Source: Lysobacter sp. Root76 (GTDB lineage Bacteria > Pseudomonadota > Gammaproteobacteria > Xanthomonadales > Xanthomonadaceae). Taken from it: a stretch of 64,000 nt of DNA. The translations under genes and the position numbers were made by a program. Numbering within the stretch: the first letter of the stretch is position 1; each line of letters opens with the position of its first letter. The stretch spans positions 986,464 to 1,050,463 of the forward strand of contig NZ_LMIK01000001.1 in the NCBI RefSeq assembly GCF_001428685.1, given 5' to 3'. A model generated the notes under the pieces. That model searched no databases and was not told where the DNA came from. It saw only the letters and a program-made list of their open reading frames with translations. Of this stretch, positions 47,360-56,805 are shown one piece after another.

Positions 47360-48040
47360 TCAACCGTTCTCGGGGGCCGCGATGCGGTAGCCGATGCCGT
47401 GACGGGTCTGGATCAGCGGCGTTTCGAAGGGCTTGTCGACCACCGCGCGCAGGCCGTGGATGTGCACGCGCAGGCTGTCGGAGTCCGGCAGCTCTTCGCC
47501 CCAGACCCGGGTTTCCAGTTCCTGGCGCGTGACCACCGCCGGCGAGGCTTCCATCAGCGCCTGCAGGATCTTCAGCGCGGTCGGGTTGAGCTGCAGCAGC
47601 TTGCCCTGGCGACGCACTTCCAACGTGTCCAGGTTGTATTCCAGATCGGCGGCGTTGAGCACGCGCGTCTGCACGCCACGGCCGCGGCGCGAGAGCGCGT
47701 TCAGGCGCACCTCGACTTCCTGCAGCGCGAACGGCTTGATCAGATAATCGTCGGCGCCGGAATCGAAGCCGGCGAGCTTGTTGTCGAGGCTGTCGCGCGC
47801 GGTCAGCATCAGCACCGGGGTCTGCTTGCGCGCTTCGTTGCGCAGCTTGCGGCAGACCTCCAGGCCGTCCAGGCCGGGCAGGTTCAGATCGAGCACGATC
47901 GCGTCGAAGTCGTGCACCACCGCCAGGTGCAATCCGGTGATGCCGTCGGCGGCGAAGTCCACGGTATGGCCGCGGTCTTCGAGAAAGTCGCCCAGGTTGG
48001 CGGCGATGTCCTGATTGTCTTCGATTACGAGTATGCGCAT
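47360..48040 (-). CDS. OmpR-family response regulator, ColR/VgrR-like
   Basis: A 226-residue regulator. Receiver domain with acidic pocket (IEDNQD), phospho-acceptor Asp51 (IVLDLNLPGLDG), TARD and the conserved Lys in LIKPF; C-terminal winged helix from about 130 (LQLNPTALKILQAL, DSDSLRVHIHGLR, IQTRHGIGYRIA). The wording DSDSLR-H-H-LR-V-DKPF is close to ColR of Pseudomonas. The start at 48040 has an AGGAAG ribosome site. It precedes its kinase in one operon. Confidence 0.9.
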   Translation of the reverse strand: MRILVIEDNQDIAANLGDFLEDRGHTVDFAADGITGLHLAVVHDFDAIVLDLNLPGLDGLEVCRKLRNEARKQTPVLMLTARDSLDNKLAGFDSGADDYLIKPFALQEVEVRLNALSRRGRGVQTRVLNAADLEYNLDTLEVRRQGKLLQLNPTALKILQALMEASPAVVTRQELETRVWGEELPDSDSLRVHIHGLRAVVDKPFETPLIQTRHGIGYRIAAPENG

Positions 48041-48211
48041 TGGACCTTCCTGTTTGTGCCTTCGACCCTGCAGTCGCTGCAAGGTTCCTGACTCTGTGGC
48101 GGCGACCCGCGGCGGCGATAGTGAAGACGAGGCGGCGTAGTTCATGATTCTGCCAGAGCCCGCGCCATGCGCTTCTCACTCGTTCATGACGGGCCGCACC
48201 GGGCAAACAAA

Positions 48212-48242
48212 GGCCCAAGCGCGGGGCCACCGCGCCTGGGCC
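48212..48242 (-). terminator. Probable terminator between rimK and the response regulator gene
   Basis: On the minus strand GGCCCAGGCGCGG pairs with CCGCGCTTGGGCC (one mismatch) and is followed by TTTGTTT. It separates the region downstream of rimK from the colR-like promoter. Confidence 0.65.
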
Positions 48243-48349
48243 AAAAGGGTATTGCCCCGATTACCGTAACCTGCTTCGACCAGATCGCTGACTTGGAAGA
48301 GCGGCAGTGCTGCGGTCCGGACACGCTACGCGGAAATCGATTAAACAGC

Positions 48350-48378
48350 TGTTAAAACGCTTGTTATGTTTTTGTTAA
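48350..48378. promoter_or_regulatory. Three phased TGTTA repeats in an AT-rich patch
   Basis: TGTTA starts at 48350, 48362 and 48373, about one helical turn apart, in an AT-rich patch of some 50 bases within otherwise GC-rich DNA. Direct repeats spaced 11-12 bases are typical of OmpR-family regulator sites. It lies between rimK and the colR-like gene, 310 bases upstream of the latter. Confidence 0.4.
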
Positions 48379-48528
48379 CAGCAACTCGAAATCGCAGTTT
48401 GTTCAGGTCCACGCTGGCGCCGCTGGCAAAGCCCAGGACGTCCGGCAGGGCCCGATGGCCGACGAATCTGCCGATTGGCGGGCGTTCGCGGCAGATCGTG
48501 GCAAATCCTCAAAATGAGCGGTCCGTCA

Positions 48529-49437
48529 CTATTTCTTCGCCGCCGCCCGTCGGGCCGCACGCCGCTTCATGCTGGCGGCGACGTAGGCGATGACCTCGCC
48601 GGCCACGTCCACGCCGCTGGCCTCCTCGATCCCCTCCAGGCCGGGCGAGGCGTTGACCTCCAGCACCAGCGGCCCTCGATCGGAGCGGATCAGATCGACG
48701 CCGGCCACGCCCAGGCCGAGCACGCGCGCGGCGCGGATCGCCACGTCCTGTTCGGCGAAGCTGGCCTTGACGCCCTTGGCGGTGCCGCCGCGATGCAGGT
48801 TGGAGCGGAAGTCGCCCTTCGGCGCCTGCCGCTTCATCGTCGCGACCACCTTGCCGCCGACCACGAAGCAGCGCAGATCGGCACCCTTGGCTTCCTCGAT
48901 GAACTCCTGCACCAGGAAGTTGGCGTACAGGCCGCGCAGCGCCTCGATCACGCCGCGCGAGGCCGACAGCTTCTCGGTCAGCATCACCCCGGCGCCCTGG
49001 GTGCCTTCGTTGAGCTTGATCACGTGCGGCGGCGGGCCGAGCATCGACAGCAGGTCGGCGGTGTCGTCGGGGTTATCGCCGAACACCGTCGCCGGCAGGC
49101 CGATGCCCTCGGCAGCGAGCAGCTGGTGGCTGCGCAGCTTGTCGCGCGCGCGCAGGATCGCGTCGGACGAATTCGGGGTGTAGGTGCCCATCAGCTCGAA
49201 CTGGCGCAGCACCGCCGAACCGTAGCGGGTGATCGAGGCGCCGACGCGCGGGATCACCGCGTGGTAGCCGGAGATCTCACGGCCCTTGTAATGCATCTCG
49301 AAACCGTCGGAGGCGATGCGCATGTAGCAGCGCAGCGGGTCCAGCACGCGCACGCTGTGGCCGTGCTGGCGCGCGGCCTCGACCAGACGCCGGGTCGAAT
49401 AGAGCTTGGTGTTGCGCGACAGGATCGCGAGCTTCAT
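48529..49437 (-). CDS. rimK: RimK family ATP-grasp alpha-L-glutamate ligase
   Basis: A 302-residue ATP-grasp ligase. It begins [22 protein letters not shown]; later [36 protein letters not shown] (ATP loop), [20 protein letters not shown] and [20 protein letters not shown] are the RimK signature. RimK adds glutamates to the C-terminus of ribosomal protein S6 and can make polyglutamate. The C-terminus has an Ala/Arg-rich tail. Its start overlaps the stop of the upstream gene by 4 bases, a coupled pair. Confidence 0.93.
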   Translation of the reverse strand: MKLAILSRNTKLYSTRRLVEAARQHGHSVRVLDPLRCYMRIASDGFEMHYKGREISGYHAVIPRVGASITRYGSAVLRQFELMGTYTPNSSDAILRARDKLRSHQLLAAEGIGLPATVFGDNPDDTADLLSMLGPPPHVIKLNEGTQGAGVMLTEKLSASRGVIEALRGLYANFLVQEFIEEAKGADLRCFVVGGKVVATMKRQAPKGDFRSNLHRGGTAKGVKASFAEQDVAIRAARVLGLGVAGVDLIRSDRGPLVLEVNASPGLEGIEEASGVDVAGEVIAYVAASMKRRAARRAAAKK

Positions 49438-49889
49438 GGCGAGGGGGTATCCGGAATAGGGGCGGCTTTGCCGTGCAGGAACGAGCGTGCGGGGTCGACC
49501 GTGAACACGCGCGCCATCGCGGTGCGCCCGAGCAGCATCGGGAATCGCATGCCGCGACGATCCGTGAGGTTTATTTCAATTTCGCGTTCGACCCCGGCCA
49601 GGCGCAGGCCGGTGCGCACGAACAGGCGCTGGGTGCGGTGGCCGCCGGAGTCGGTGACGTCGCGGATGTCGTGAATCGGGGCCTGGCATTCGACCGTGCC
49701 GGCGCCGACCGCACCCGGGCTGAACCGGAAGCCGACCCAGGGCGTCCCGGCGTCGCTGAACTGCCATTGCGCGTCGACGTGCAGGGACGAACTGCGCGCG
49801 CCGCTGTCGATCTTCGCGCGCAGCGCGGCGACGCCCAGGCCGGGCAACGCCACCCACTCCCGCCAACCGAGCACGATACGAGCTGCCAT
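49434..49889 (-). CDS. RimB-like retropepsin / ATP-dependent zinc protease family protein
   Basis: A 151-residue protein with the aspartic-protease-like motif [14 protein letters not shown] near residue 27 and a second conserved stretch [22 protein letters not shown] near the end. Proteins of this family next to rimK (RimB) trim glutamates added by RimK, under the older name ATP-dependent zinc protease. The overlap with rimK supports that role. tRNA-Gly lies just upstream on the same strand. Confidence 0.88.
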   Translation of the reverse strand: MAARIVLGWREWVALPGLGVAALRAKIDSGARSSSLHVDAQWQFSDAGTPWVGFRFSPGAVGAGTVECQAPIHDIRDVTDSGGHRTQRLFVRTGLRLAGVEREIEINLTDRRGMRFPMLLGRTAMARVFTVDPARSFLHGKAAPIPDTPSP

Positions 49890-49964
49890 CGCGTCTCCGC
49901 TGCGCCGAGGTCGCCCTCAAGAAAAAACAGCGGCCGTCCGCTGGGACGTGCCGCCGTCTCGATA

Positions 49965-50038
49965 TGGAGCGGGTGATGGGAATCGAACCCACGCTAGCAG
50001 CTTGGGAAGCTGCAGTTCTACCATTGAACTACACCCGC
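49965..50038 (-). tRNA. tRNA-Gly (CCC)
   Basis: A complete cloverleaf on the minus strand: acceptor GCGGGTG / CACCCGC, D-arm GTTC...GAAC, anticodon stem GCAGC / GCTGC with loop TTCCCAA (anticodon CCC), T-arm with TTCGATT. The discriminator base is T, and CCA is encoded at 49965-49967. It reads GGG codons. Confidence 0.96.
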
Positions 50039-50126
50039 ATGCGGCGAAGTCTATGCGCGCCCTTGCGGGTTGGCAAACCGCGCGGACCCGTTGCGGGCCC
50101 GCGCGGCGTGGTGCCTGCGCCGATGC

Positions 50127-51944
50127 TTAGAAGCCGGCGCCGATGGTCGCGAACACGGTGGCGTGGTTGCCGCCGGCCTGGCCCACGGTGACGCTGGTGC
50201 CGAGGTTGGCGTCGAGCCCGAACAGCTGGGTGCGCGCGCCGATCAGCAAGGTGCCGTAGCTCTGGTCGAAGTCGTGGCCGGGAACCGCGTACGGCGCGGT
50301 GCCGGGCATCGACTGCAGGCGCGCGAACACTTCCTTGTCGGCGTCCTCGAACTCGTGGTCGTAGGTCAGGCGGGCGTAGGGCTTGAGGTGGTCGTTGATC
50401 GCATAGCTCACCTGCCAGCCGGCGCTGCCGATCAGCGAGTCGTAGTTCTGATCGCCGTAGGCCAGCGAGGTGGCCAGGGCCGGATCGCTTTCCTTGAAGC
50501 CGTCGACGTCGATCTGCTGGGCGGTCACGCCGATCACCGGGCCGTGGCGCAGTGCGCCTTCGCCGAACTCCCAGCCGGCGTTGATCGCGGCGGTCAGGTT
50601 GCGGCCGTCGGTGGAGCCGCTGTGGACGCGGCTGGTCGGACCGAGCACGACGCGGCGGTCGGTGTCGTAGTCGACCTTGGTCCAGCTCAGCTGGCCGTTG
50701 ACCCAGGCGTTGGCGCCGTACCAGGCCGCGAAGCCGCCCAGGGTGGCGTCGTTCTGGTCGAACTCGCCGCCGTTGCGGCCCCAGTCCAGGCTCTGTCGGC
50801 TGTAGCCGGCGAATGCGCCGAACACCCAGTCGCCGCGGGTCCAGTCGACGCCGCCGCTGAGGCCGGGACCGGCGCCGTCGTAGCTGTCGCCCTTGCCGTA
50901 GCGCTGGAAGTCGCCGCGCGCGTCGGCCCACCAGCGCATGCCGTCGCCCTCGGGCTTGGCGCCCAGGTGATTGGCGACGCGATCGGCGCGCGAGCGGCCG
51001 ACCATGGCTTCGGAATTGGGCAGCAGCGCGATCTGGCGCGGCGCCTCCAGGATCGACACGGCGTAATCGCCGAGGATCTTGTGCGCGCGCGATGACGGAT
51101 GCACGCCGTCGGCGAAGGCGTAGGTGTCCGGCGCGGTCGGGTCGGCGTAGTTGAGCGGGCTGCAGGTCAGCGAGGACGCCGTGATCTGCGGATTGCAGGC
51201 GGTGCCGGTGACGTTGGTGATGCCGTACGGCGCCGGGTTGGACGTGATCTCGCGCAGCAGGTTGAAGGTGTCGAGCGGGATCACCCGGTAGCCGGCCGTG
51301 GCCAGGCCGCCGAACAGGGCGGTGTTGTAGGTGCTCGACAGCTGGGTGCCCGCGGCCTGTTGGGCGGCGCCGCCGGCGCGGAACTGCGGGGTCAGGCCCA
51401 GATCGGGGATGGTCGGGACCAGGATGTACTTGGCGCCGGCGTTGGTCAGCGCGCCGACCACGCCGATCTGCGAGGCGACGGCGGTGCCGATGGTGCTGGC
51501 CGGGGCGCCGCCGGCGACCGCGAACAGGTCGTTGGCGCCGCCCCAGACGGTGTACAGCGCGCGCGCGTCGGCGCGGCCGCCGTTGGCGGCGAGGTAGCCG
51601 GTGACCTGGGTGTTCAGCGACGGGATCGGGCCCAGTGCGCCGCTGGTGTTGGTGCCGGTGCGGGCGCCGCCGACGGCGTAATTGGTGCCGCCCTGGTTGT
51701 CGCTGACCGCATTGGTGCCGTAGTAGTCGGCCAGGTACTCCGACCAGACCAGGCCCGGGTTGGTGGTGAAACGACCGAGCAAGGCGCCGTTCGGACCCAC
51801 CGCCTGGATCAGCGCGGGGCGGAAATGGCCGGAGTCGGTCAGGCTGTCGCCGAAGAAGACCGTCTGCGAATAGGTCTGGGCGAAGGCCGGCGCGGTCGCC
51901 AGCGCCAGGGCGGCGGCGAGCACGGTGCGAACGGGTTTGATCAT
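50127..51944 (-). CDS. GDSL/SGNH esterase autotransporter (EstA-like)
   Basis: A 605-residue outer membrane esterase. Sec signal (VLAAALALATAPAFAQ), then the SGNH hydrolase passenger with block I FFGDSLTDSGHF (Ser34), block III GGANDLFA, and block V FADGVHPSSRAH (Asp and His of the triad). From about 350 an autotransporter beta-barrel runs to the terminal ATIGAGF. This design matches EstA, which stays on the cell surface and hydrolyses lipids or esters. The start at 51944 is preceded by AGGGAAT. Single gene. Confidence 0.93.
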   Translation of the reverse strand: MIKPVRTVLAAALALATAPAFAQTYSQTVFFGDSLTDSGHFRPALIQAVGPNGALLGRFTTNPGLVWSEYLADYYGTNAVSDNQGGTNYAVGGARTGTNTSGALGPIPSLNTQVTGYLAANGGRADARALYTVWGGANDLFAVAGGAPASTIGTAVASQIGVVGALTNAGAKYILVPTIPDLGLTPQFRAGGAAQQAAGTQLSSTYNTALFGGLATAGYRVIPLDTFNLLREITSNPAPYGITNVTGTACNPQITASSLTCSPLNYADPTAPDTYAFADGVHPSSRAHKILGDYAVSILEAPRQIALLPNSEAMVGRSRADRVANHLGAKPEGDGMRWWADARGDFQRYGKGDSYDGAGPGLSGGVDWTRGDWVFGAFAGYSRQSLDWGRNGGEFDQNDATLGGFAAWYGANAWVNGQLSWTKVDYDTDRRVVLGPTSRVHSGSTDGRNLTAAINAGWEFGEGALRHGPVIGVTAQQIDVDGFKESDPALATSLAYGDQNYDSLIGSAGWQVSYAINDHLKPYARLTYDHEFEDADKEVFARLQSMPGTAPYAVPGHDFDQSYGTLLIGARTQLFGLDANLGTSVTVGQAGGNHATVFATIGAGF

Positions 51945-52158
51945 GGGATTCCCTGCGAGATCGTGAGTAAGCGTTAGGTATCGGGGCGCAACGTCTGCCG
52001 CGGTGCGACAGTACGCCCGCGGATGGCTCGGCATCGAAGCATGCGGCGCTGCGACATACAAGGCGCAGTGCGGCAAAACCCCAGGCCGACGGCCCACCTC
52101 GGCATAGTGGCCGCAGCCGCCCTGGCCGAGCGCCGGGCGGCGCGGGACAATAGCCGGC
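51945..52158. promoter_or_regulatory. Divergent promoter region of the autotransporter and thiS
   Basis: GACAAT at 52146-52151 is a likely -10 for thiS and ends 7 bases before its ATG at 52159, so the message may be leaderless. I looked for a TPP riboswitch and saw none of its conserved blocks. Confidence 0.45.
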
Positions 52159-52359
52159 ATGGACATCACTCTCAATGGCGAGCCGCGCGCGATCGCGGCC
52201 GCGACCACGGTCGCGCAACTGCTGCTGGACGAGGGCCTGGGCGAACGCCGGGTCGCGGTCGAGGTCAACGGCGAAATCGTCCCGCGCGGCGCGCATGCCG
52301 CGCATGCGCTGGGCGCGGGGGACAAGGTCGAAATCGTGCATGCGTTGGGGGGGGGGTGA
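52159..52359 (+). CDS. thiS: Sulfur carrier protein ThiS
   Basis: A 66-residue ubiquitin-like sulfur carrier for the thiazole part of thiamine. MDITLNGEPRAI, VAVEVNGEIVPR and GDKVEIVHALGGG are typical; the C-terminal Gly-Gly becomes a thiocarboxylate and donates sulfur to ThiG. The last glycines and the stop lie in a run of ten G bases (52347-52356) then TGA, an unusual and slippage-prone way to code the functional end. thiG follows about 590 bases later, after a repeat cluster. Confidence 0.93.
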   Translation: MDITLNGEPRAIAAATTVAQLLLDEGLGERRVAVEVNGEIVPRGAHAAHALGAGDKVEIVHALGGG

Positions 52360-52945
52360 GCCCGGACGAGCTTTGCGCGGCACTGCCGCGCAGTCCGGGC
52401 GAACGCCCGGCCAGGGATGGCCGGGCCGGACGATCCGAAGCCAAGTAAGTAGCGCCATGGACGGCAACGCGCAACTCACCGAAACGACGCCGGAAACAGC
52501 GCAACGCCCCAACCCAGACCTACATCGCCCGCGCAGCCCCCATCGCGGCTCACGCCGCTCCCACATGAATCGGCAACGCGATCGCCCGTGTCGCGCCCCG
52601 CAAGCCCCGATCGCGGCTCACGCCGCTCCTACCCCAAAGCCAAGGCCCGAAGGACGCGGCAAGCCTAAGACGCATCGCATCGCCCCCCGCCCACCCCTCC
52701 GCAAAACCGCGCGGCTACCACCGCATGCCACGGCAAGCGCGGCAAATACACCGCCCGCCATCGCGGCTCACGCCGCTCCCACATGAAGCGGCAACGCGAT
52801 CGCCCGTGCCGCGCCTGCTCCCAGCCGCAACTCACGCCATTCCCACCCCAAAGCCCAGCGTGCTCACCTCGCGGGCCTGAAAAACCCCTGACGCAGTGGC
52901 TCCGCGATCACCCTGCGCCCCGGGCTATCGTTCATAATTCCGCAC
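52360..52945. repeat. Repeat-filled spacer between thiS and thiG
   Basis: At least three cores of the GCGGC-hairpin family occur in one orientation, at about 52543-52564, 52611-52635 and 52761-52783, and a degenerate one near 52825-52850. The first and third share the downstream text CCACATGAA(T/G)CGGCAACGCGATCGCCCGTG, so they are copies of a longer unit. No gene is supported in the spacer. Confidence 0.85.
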
Positions 52946-53740
52946 ATGACGACCCCCATCGCTGCAGATCCGCTGGTCATCGCCGGCAAGTCCTACCGTT
53001 CCCGCCTGCTGACCGGCACCGGCAAGTTCAAAGACCTGACCGAAACCCGTCTGGCCAGCGAGGCCGCCGCCGCTGAGATCGTCACCGTCGCGATCCGCCG
53101 CACCAACATCGGCCAGAACCCCGGCGAGCCCAGCTTGCTCGACGTGCTGCCGCCGGACCGCTACACCCTGCTGCCCAATACCGCCGGCTGCTACAACGTC
53201 GACGACGCGGTGCGCACCTGCCGCCTGGCGCGCGAGCTGCTCGACGGCCACACGCTGGTGAAACTGGAGGTGCTGGGCGACCAGCGCACCCTGTTCCCGG
53301 ACGTGGTCCAGACCCTGGCCGCGGCCGAGATCCTGGTGCGCGACGGTTTCGACGTGATGGTCTACACCTCCGACGATCCGATCCTGGCCAAGCGCCTGGA
53401 AGAGATCGGCTGCGTCGCGGTGATGCCGCTGGCCGCGCCGATCGGCTCGGGTCTGGGCGTGCAGAACAAGTACAACCTGCTGGAAATCGTCGAGAACGCG
53501 AAGGTGCCGATCATCGTCGACGCCGGCGTCGGCACCGCCTCGGACGCGGCGATCGCGATGGAGCTGGGTTGCGACGGCGTACTGATGAACACCGCCATCG
53601 CCGGCGCCCGCGATCCGATCCTGATGGCCCATGCGATGAAGCTCGCGGTCGAGGCCGGACGCGCCGCGTTCAAGGCCGGACGCATCCCGCGCAAGCGCTA
53701 CGCCAGCGCGTCCTCGCCGGTCGACGGTTTGATCGGCTGA
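52946..53740 (+). CDS. thiG: Thiazole synthase
   Basis: A 264-residue (beta/alpha)8 enzyme that forms the thiazole phosphate of thiamine from deoxyxylulose phosphate, dehydroglycine and ThiS thiocarboxylate. Imine-forming Lys106 lies in [45 protein letters not shown] and [12 protein letters not shown] are diagnostic. Length fits. trmB overlaps its stop by one base (TGATG), so the two are coupled. Confidence 0.97.
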   Translation: MTTPIAADPLVIAGKSYRSRLLTGTGKFKDLTETRLASEAAAAEIVTVAIRRTNIGQNPGEPSLLDVLPPDRYTLLPNTAGCYNVDDAVRTCRLARELLDGHTLVKLEVLGDQRTLFPDVVQTLAAAEILVRDGFDVMVYTSDDPILAKRLEEIGCVAVMPLAAPIGSGLGVQNKYNLLEIVENAKVPIIVDAGVGTASDAAIAMELGCDGVLMNTAIAGARDPILMAHAMKLAVEAGRAAFKAGRIPRKRYASASSPVDGLIG

Positions 53741-54474
53741 TGACCGACCCGTTTTCCAGCGACGGCGCCAAGACCCCGCCCAAGCCGTTCACGGTCGAGG
53801 AAGGCCGGCGCCAGGTGCGCAGCTTCGTGCTGCGCCAGGGCCGCTTCACCCCGGCCCAGCAGCGCGCCTTCGACGAACTGTGGCCGCGCTTCGGCATCGA
53901 CTACCAAGGCGCGCCGCGCGACTACGACGCGATCTTCGGCCGCAGCGCCAAACGCGTCATGGAAATCGGTTTCGGCAACGGCGACGCCCTGCGTTTCGCG
54001 GCCCGGCACGACCGGGACCGCGACCTGATCGGCATCGAGGTCCACGCCCCCGGCGTCGGCCGCCTGTTGAACGCGCTGGCCGAAGACGCCAGCGACCACG
54101 TCCGCCTCTATCACCACGACGCGGTCGAGGTGCTCAACAACGAAGTCGCCGACGGCGCGCTGGACGAGATCCGGATCTACTTCCCGGACCCCTGGCACAA
54201 GAAGCGCCACAACAAGCGCCGTCTGGTCCAACCTGAGTTCGCGCAGCTGCTGGTGCGCAAGCTCGCCGGCGACGGTCGCTTGCACCTCGCCACCGATTGG
54301 CAGGACTATGCCGAACAGATGTGGGACGTTCTGGACGCGACCCAGGGCCTCGCCAACCGCGCCGGAGCGCGCGGCGCGGTGCCCCGCCCGGACTGGCGCC
54401 CGCAAACGCATTTCGAGACCCGCGGCCAGAAGCTGGGACACGGCGTCTGGGATCTGCTCTACGACCGCACCTGA
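53740..54474 (+). CDS. trmB: tRNA (guanine-N7-)-methyltransferase
   Basis: A 244-residue SAM-dependent enzyme that methylates G46 in t[14 protein letters not shown]-like motif I ([12 protein letters not shown]), [34 protein letters not shown] (the family hallmark) and [15 protein letters not shown] near the C-terminus are clear. Start codon overlaps the thiG stop. This thiG-trmB order is shared with Xanthomonas. Confidence 0.96.
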   Translation: MTDPFSSDGAKTPPKPFTVEEGRRQVRSFVLRQGRFTPAQQRAFDELWPRFGIDYQGAPRDYDAIFGRSAKRVMEIGFGNGDALRFAARHDRDRDLIGIEVHAPGVGRLLNALAEDASDHVRLYHHDAVEVLNNEVADGALDEIRIYFPDPWHKKRHNKRRLVQPEFAQLLVRKLAGDGRLHLATDWQDYAEQMWDVLDATQGLANRAGARGAVPRPDWRPQTHFETRGQKLGHGVWDLLYDRT

Positions 54475-54494
54475 CGAGCCCTGACCGATCCGGC

Positions 54495-56342
54495 ATGGAC
54501 ACCGCGCTGACGCTCACCACCGACATGAAGCTCGTACTCGGGCTGGTGGGCTTCACGATGGCGATGTTCCTGTTCGAGCGCATCCGCGCCGACGTGGTCG
54601 CGCTGGTGGTGCTGGTGTTGCTGGGCCTGTCCGGCCTGGTCGAACCCGACGAGCTGTTCAACGGTTTCTCCGGCAACGCGGTGATCAGCATCATCGCGAC
54701 CATGATCCTGGGCGCCGGCCTGGACCGCACCGGCGCGCTCAACCGGCTCGCCGGCTGGCTGCTGCGGCGCGCGCACGGCGTCGAGCAGCGCCTGCTGCTG
54801 CTGACCACCGCGGTCGCCGGCCTCAATTCCTCGTTCATGCAGAACCCGTCGGTGATGGCGCTGTACATGCCGGTCGCCTCGCGCCTGTCCTCGCGCACCG
54901 GCCTGTCGCTGCCGCGCCTGCTGCTGCCTATCGCCGCGGCGATCGTGATGGGCGGCGCCCTGACCATGGTCGGCAACTCGCCGCTGATCCTGCTCAACGA
55001 CTTGCTGCTCAACGCCAACAGCAACCTGCCCTCGGGCGCGGCCACGATCGAACCGCTGAAGATGTTCGCGCCGCTGCCGATCGGCCTGGCCCTGCTGGCC
55101 GCCTCGCTGGCGTATTTCCACTTCTTCGGCGACAAGCTGCTCAAGGACGACAGCGACAAGGGCGCGACCCCGGCGCGCACCCAGAGCTATTTCGCCAAGG
55201 CCTACGGCATCGAAGGCGACGTCTACGAGCTCACCGTCACCGCCGACAGCCCGCTGGTCGGCATGTCGCTGGGCGAGGCCGAAGCGCTGCGCGGCGCACC
55301 GCTGCTGCTGGCGCTGAAGAGCGACAACGAATCGCGGCTGTCGCCGCCGGCCGATACCCGCATCTGGGTCGGCAGCGTGCTCGGCGCGATGGGATCCAAG
55401 CAGCACGTCAGCGACTTCGCCCAGAACCATTTCCTGCGCCTGTCCTCGCGCCTGCGCACCTTCGGCGACCTGTTCAATCCCAGCCGCGCCGGCATCTCCG
55501 AAGCGGTGATCCCGGCCACTTCGGGCTACATCGGCAAGACCGCCGGCGACCTGCACCTGCGCAAGCAGGCCGGCCTGAGCCTGCTCGCGGTCAATCGCGA
55601 CAAGCAGGTGCTGCGCGAGAACGTACGCAACGTGCCGCTGCGCGCCGGCGACATGCTGGTACTGCACAGCATCTGGACCGACCTGGCCGATGTCGCGGCG
55701 AGCAAGGACCTGGTCGTCGTTACCGACTACCCCAAGGGCGAGCAGCGTCCGCACAAGCTCAAGCTGGCGCTGACCATCTTCGCCGTGGCCATGCTGCTGG
55801 CGCTGTCGTCGCGGCTGCCGGTGTCGATCGCGCTGATGACCGGTGTGGCCGGCATGCTGATCGCCGGCGTCATCAACATCGACGAGGCCTACGCGGCGAT
55901 CAATTGGAAGACCGTGTTCCTGATGGCCTGCCTGATCCCGCTGGGCTGGGCCATGGATTCCAGCGGCGCGGCGGCCTGGATCGCCGGCCACACCATCGAG
56001 CGATTGCCCACGGGCACGCCGGTGTGGCTGCTGGAGCTGCTGATCGGCCTGCTGACGACGATCTTTTCCCTGGTGATCAGCCATGTCGGCGCGACCATCG
56101 TGGTCGTACCGCTGGCGGTCAACCTGGCCCTGGCCGCGGGCGGCAACCCGACCGCGTTCGCCCTGATCGTGGCGCTGTCGGCGTCCAACAATTTCATGAC
56201 CGCGTCGAACCCGGTGATCTCGATGATCACCGGCCCGGCCGGTTACACCGGTAAGGAATTGTGGAAGATCGGCGCGCCGCTGTCGCTGATCTACACCGTG
56301 ATCGCGGTGCTGATGGTCAACCTGCTGTTCTGGGGCAAGTAA
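54495..56342 (+). CDS. SLC13/DASS-type permease with TrkA-C domains
   Basis: A 615-residue inner membrane transporter. About five helices in residues 8-190 include SGNAVISIIATMIL and GLNSSFMQNPSVMALYMPVA (ion/substrate motif of the first repeat). A cytoplasmic insert from about 225 to 410 has two TrkA-C (RCK-C)-like domains (VYELTVTADSPLVGMSLGEAEAL; SEAVIPATSGYIGKTAGDL). A second membrane half ends with LSASNNFMTASNPVISMI. This fits sodium:sulfate/dicarboxylate symporters of the YfbS/SLC13 type; substrate not certain (sulfate, citrate or dicarboxylates). It follows trmB by 20 bases. Confidence 0.88.
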   Translation: MDTALTLTTDMKLVLGLVGFTMAMFLFERIRADVVALVVLVLLGLSGLVEPDELFNGFSGNAVISIIATMILGAGLDRTGALNRLAGWLLRRAHGVEQRLLLLTTAVAGLNSSFMQNPSVMALYMPVASRLSSRTGLSLPRLLLPIAAAIVMGGALTMVGNSPLILLNDLLLNANSNLPSGAATIEPLKMFAPLPIGLALLAASLAYFHFFGDKLLKDDSDKGATPARTQSYFAKAYGIEGDVYELTVTADSPLVGMSLGEAEALRGAPLLLALKSDNESRLSPPADTRIWVGSVLGAMGSKQHVSDFAQNHFLRLSSRLRTFGDLFNPSRAGISEAVIPATSGYIGKTAGDLHLRKQAGLSLLAVNRDKQVLRENVRNVPLRAGDMLVLHSIWTDLADVAASKDLVVVTDYPKGEQRPHKLKLALTIFAVAMLLALSSRLPVSIALMTGVAGMLIAGVINIDEAYAAINWKTVFLMACLIPLGWAMDSSGAAAWIAGHTIERLPTGTPVWLLELLIGLLTTIFSLVISHVGATIVVVPLAVNLALAAGGNPTAFALIVALSASNNFMTASNPVISMITGPAGYTGKELWKIGAPLSLIYTVIAVLMVNLLFWGK

Positions 56343-56366
56343 GCGTGCGGGAGCAAATCCCTGCCC

Positions 56367-56747
56367 TCAGGCCAACCAGACCGCCCCATCGCGCACCACC
56401 ACCGCGATCGCGCGCAGCGCTTCGCCGCGGCAGGGGCCGGCCACGCATTCGCCGCCGGCCAGCTCGAAACTGGCGCCGTGCGCGGCGCACACCAGCAACC
56501 CGTCCTTGCTCCTGAGGAACTGGCCCGGCGCCCAGTCCAGCCGGCGGCCGGCGTGCGGGCAGATGTTGAGCCAGGCGCGCACGGCGTCGCCGTCGCGGTA
56601 CAGCAGCAGCGATTCGGCGTCTCCGTCGATGGTCGCCTCGGCCTCGGCAAAGCCGCCGACGGCGATGCGCTCCAATGAAATCAAGGGCTGCGCCGCCGAA
56701 ATGCCGGCTTCGGCATGGTTTAACGAAGTTCTCACACCCTCGTTCAT
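56367..56747 (-). CDS. Rieske [2Fe-2S] protein
   Basis: A 126-residue protein (start at 56747, MNEGVRTSLNHAEAG) with the Rieske cluster motifs CPHAG and CAAHGASF, spaced 18 residues apart, which bind a 2Fe-2S cluster through two Cys and two His. No membrane helix or signal, so it is a soluble ferredoxin-like electron carrier or an assimilatory-type small Rieske protein. Stands alone between convergent and divergent neighbours; partner oxidoreductase unknown. A longer frame upstream has no support. Confidence 0.85.
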   Translation of the reverse strand: MNEGVRTSLNHAEAGISAAQPLISLERIAVGGFAEAEATIDGDAESLLLYRDGDAVRAWLNICPHAGRRLDWAPGQFLRSKDGLLVCAAHGASFELAGGECVAGPCRGEALRAIAVVVRDGAVWLA

Positions 56748-56805
56748 CGCTGGTCCGATACTCGCCTGCCCGGCCTTGTTGCCGCATTGTGTCACGACGC
56801 AAGAA

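Noticed and set aside
48529-50038. tRNA-linked genomic island at tRNA-Gly
   Set aside because: No integrase or attachment-site duplication is visible beside the tRNA; neighbours are ordinary genes.
51945-52158. TPP riboswitch upstream of thiS
   Set aside because: The conserved CTGAGA and ACCTGA blocks are missing.
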